A stretch of 5,629 nucleotides of DNA from a bacterium (lineage in GTDB: Bacteria > Chloroflexota > Dormibacteria > Aeolococcales > Bog-877): assembly GCA_021844355.1 (NCBI GenBank), contig JAKBTP010000164.1:6607-12235 (forward strand), given 5' to 3'. Position 1 is the first letter of the stretch. The number at the start of each line of letters is the position of its first letter. The position numbers and the translations under genes were made by a program. Under the pieces are notes generated by a model. It did no database searches, was not told the DNA's origin, and saw nothing but the letters and a program-made list of their open reading frames with translations. Shown here piece by piece: positions 5,188 to 5,629 of this stretch.

Positions 5188-5629
5188 TGTCTCCGGAGGA
5201 GGTGGTCGAGACGGCGATCAGCGAGGGGGAGGTGGCGGTGGCCCTGGCCAACTCCACCGTCTCCCAGAACTTCCGGCTGGCCAACAACACGGTCACCACC
5301 AATGGGATCGAGATCTCCACCTCCTGTGGGCTGGTGGCGGTGGAGGGAGACGCGGTGGGGGTCGAGACGGCGGATGTCCAGGGCCGCGCCGAGCTCCTGG
5401 CCCTGGCCCGGGCGGCCCGGGAGGCGGCGCGCACCAACCCGCCAGCTCCAGATGCCATGCCGCTGCTCTCCCCAGAGGAAGCGGCTGCGCCCGGGCCCGT
5501 GGAGGTGGAGGAGGGGTGGGACCTTGGTGGGGTGGTGGAGCCGCTGCGGCTGGCGATCGAGGAGAGCCGGAGTCGCGGTGAGGTGCTCTACGGCTACGTG
5601 CACGGCGCGACCTCCCACGAGGCCCTGGG
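5187..5629 (+). CDS. tldE: TldE/PmbA-family partner of TldD (N-terminal part, runs off the right edge)
   Basis: 147 codons are visible from an ATG that shares its first base with the tldD stop; GGAGG lies seven bases upstream (5175-5179). The protein opens MSPEEVVETAISEGEVAVAL. Residues near 30-46 contain the hallmark FRLANNTVTTNG, the 'RxANNxxTTNG' element of the TldE/PmbA N-terminal domain, followed by a central beta region (GLVAVEGDAVGVETADV) and an Ala-rich helix (ELLALARAAREAA). TldE lacks the HExxxH motif in known systems and completes the substrate chamber; that region lies outside the window, so the absence cannot be confirmed. A Pro/Ala/Glu-rich stretch around residues 88-112 looks like a flexible loop. 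Gene order and overlap with tldD make the pair assignment strong. pmbA is a synonym. Confidence 0.9.
   Translation, partial: MSPEEVVETAISEGEVAVALANSTVSQNFRLANNTVTTNGIEISTSCGLVAVEGDAVGVETADVQGRAELLALARAAREAARTNPPAPDAMPLLSPEEAAAPGPVEVEEGWDLGGVVEPLRLAIEESRSRGEVLYGYVHGATSHEAL

Overview
The window is GC-rich (roughly 70% by eye). The coding regions use GTG as well as ATG starts, and their third codon positions are almost all G or C. Together with a possibly leaderless gene, an Ig-repeat surface protein with a sortase-like tail, and a GTGAC direct-repeat box resembling an actinobacterial PHO box, this suggests a high-GC actinobacterium or an allied uncultured lineage such as Dormibacterota. That is inference; there is no rRNA or other taxonomic marker here.

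Layout. Bases 1-1396 (minus strand) hold a pair of M16 zinc peptidase genes. The catalytic subunit is complete (433 aa, HxxEH motif). Its partner starts in a 4-base ATGA overlap and runs off the left edge. Bases 1397-2241 have no convincing gene but hold dense regulatory-looking DNA: three GTGAC repeats at exactly 11-base spacing, a perfect 12-base palindrome, an inverted repeat, two near-perfect Shine-Dalgarno sequences, and two weak ORFs on opposite strands whose codon-position GC patterns suggest small genes or gene remnants. Bases 2242-3600 (plus) encode a 452-aa secreted, probably surface-attached protein with a signal peptide, one Ig-like domain and a C-terminal sorting-like signal. A strong hairpin follows. 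Bases 3688-5187 (plus) encode TldD (499 aa, HExxxH). The gene for its partner TldE/PmbA overlaps the tldD stop by one base and runs off the right edge.

How they fit together. Both peptidase loci have the two-gene arrangement of heterodimeric proteases: one subunit with the metal-binding motif and a co-translated partner. Both proteins of which enough is visible lack a signal peptide and should act in the cytoplasm. The families are known to degrade or trim peptides: M16 proteins clear peptides or process leader peptides, and TldD/E cuts unfolded peptides and RiPP leaders. No RiPP precursor or modifying enzyme is visible, so a housekeeping role is at least as likely. The surface protein lies between the two loci but is separated from tldD by a hairpin, and nothing shows a functional link.
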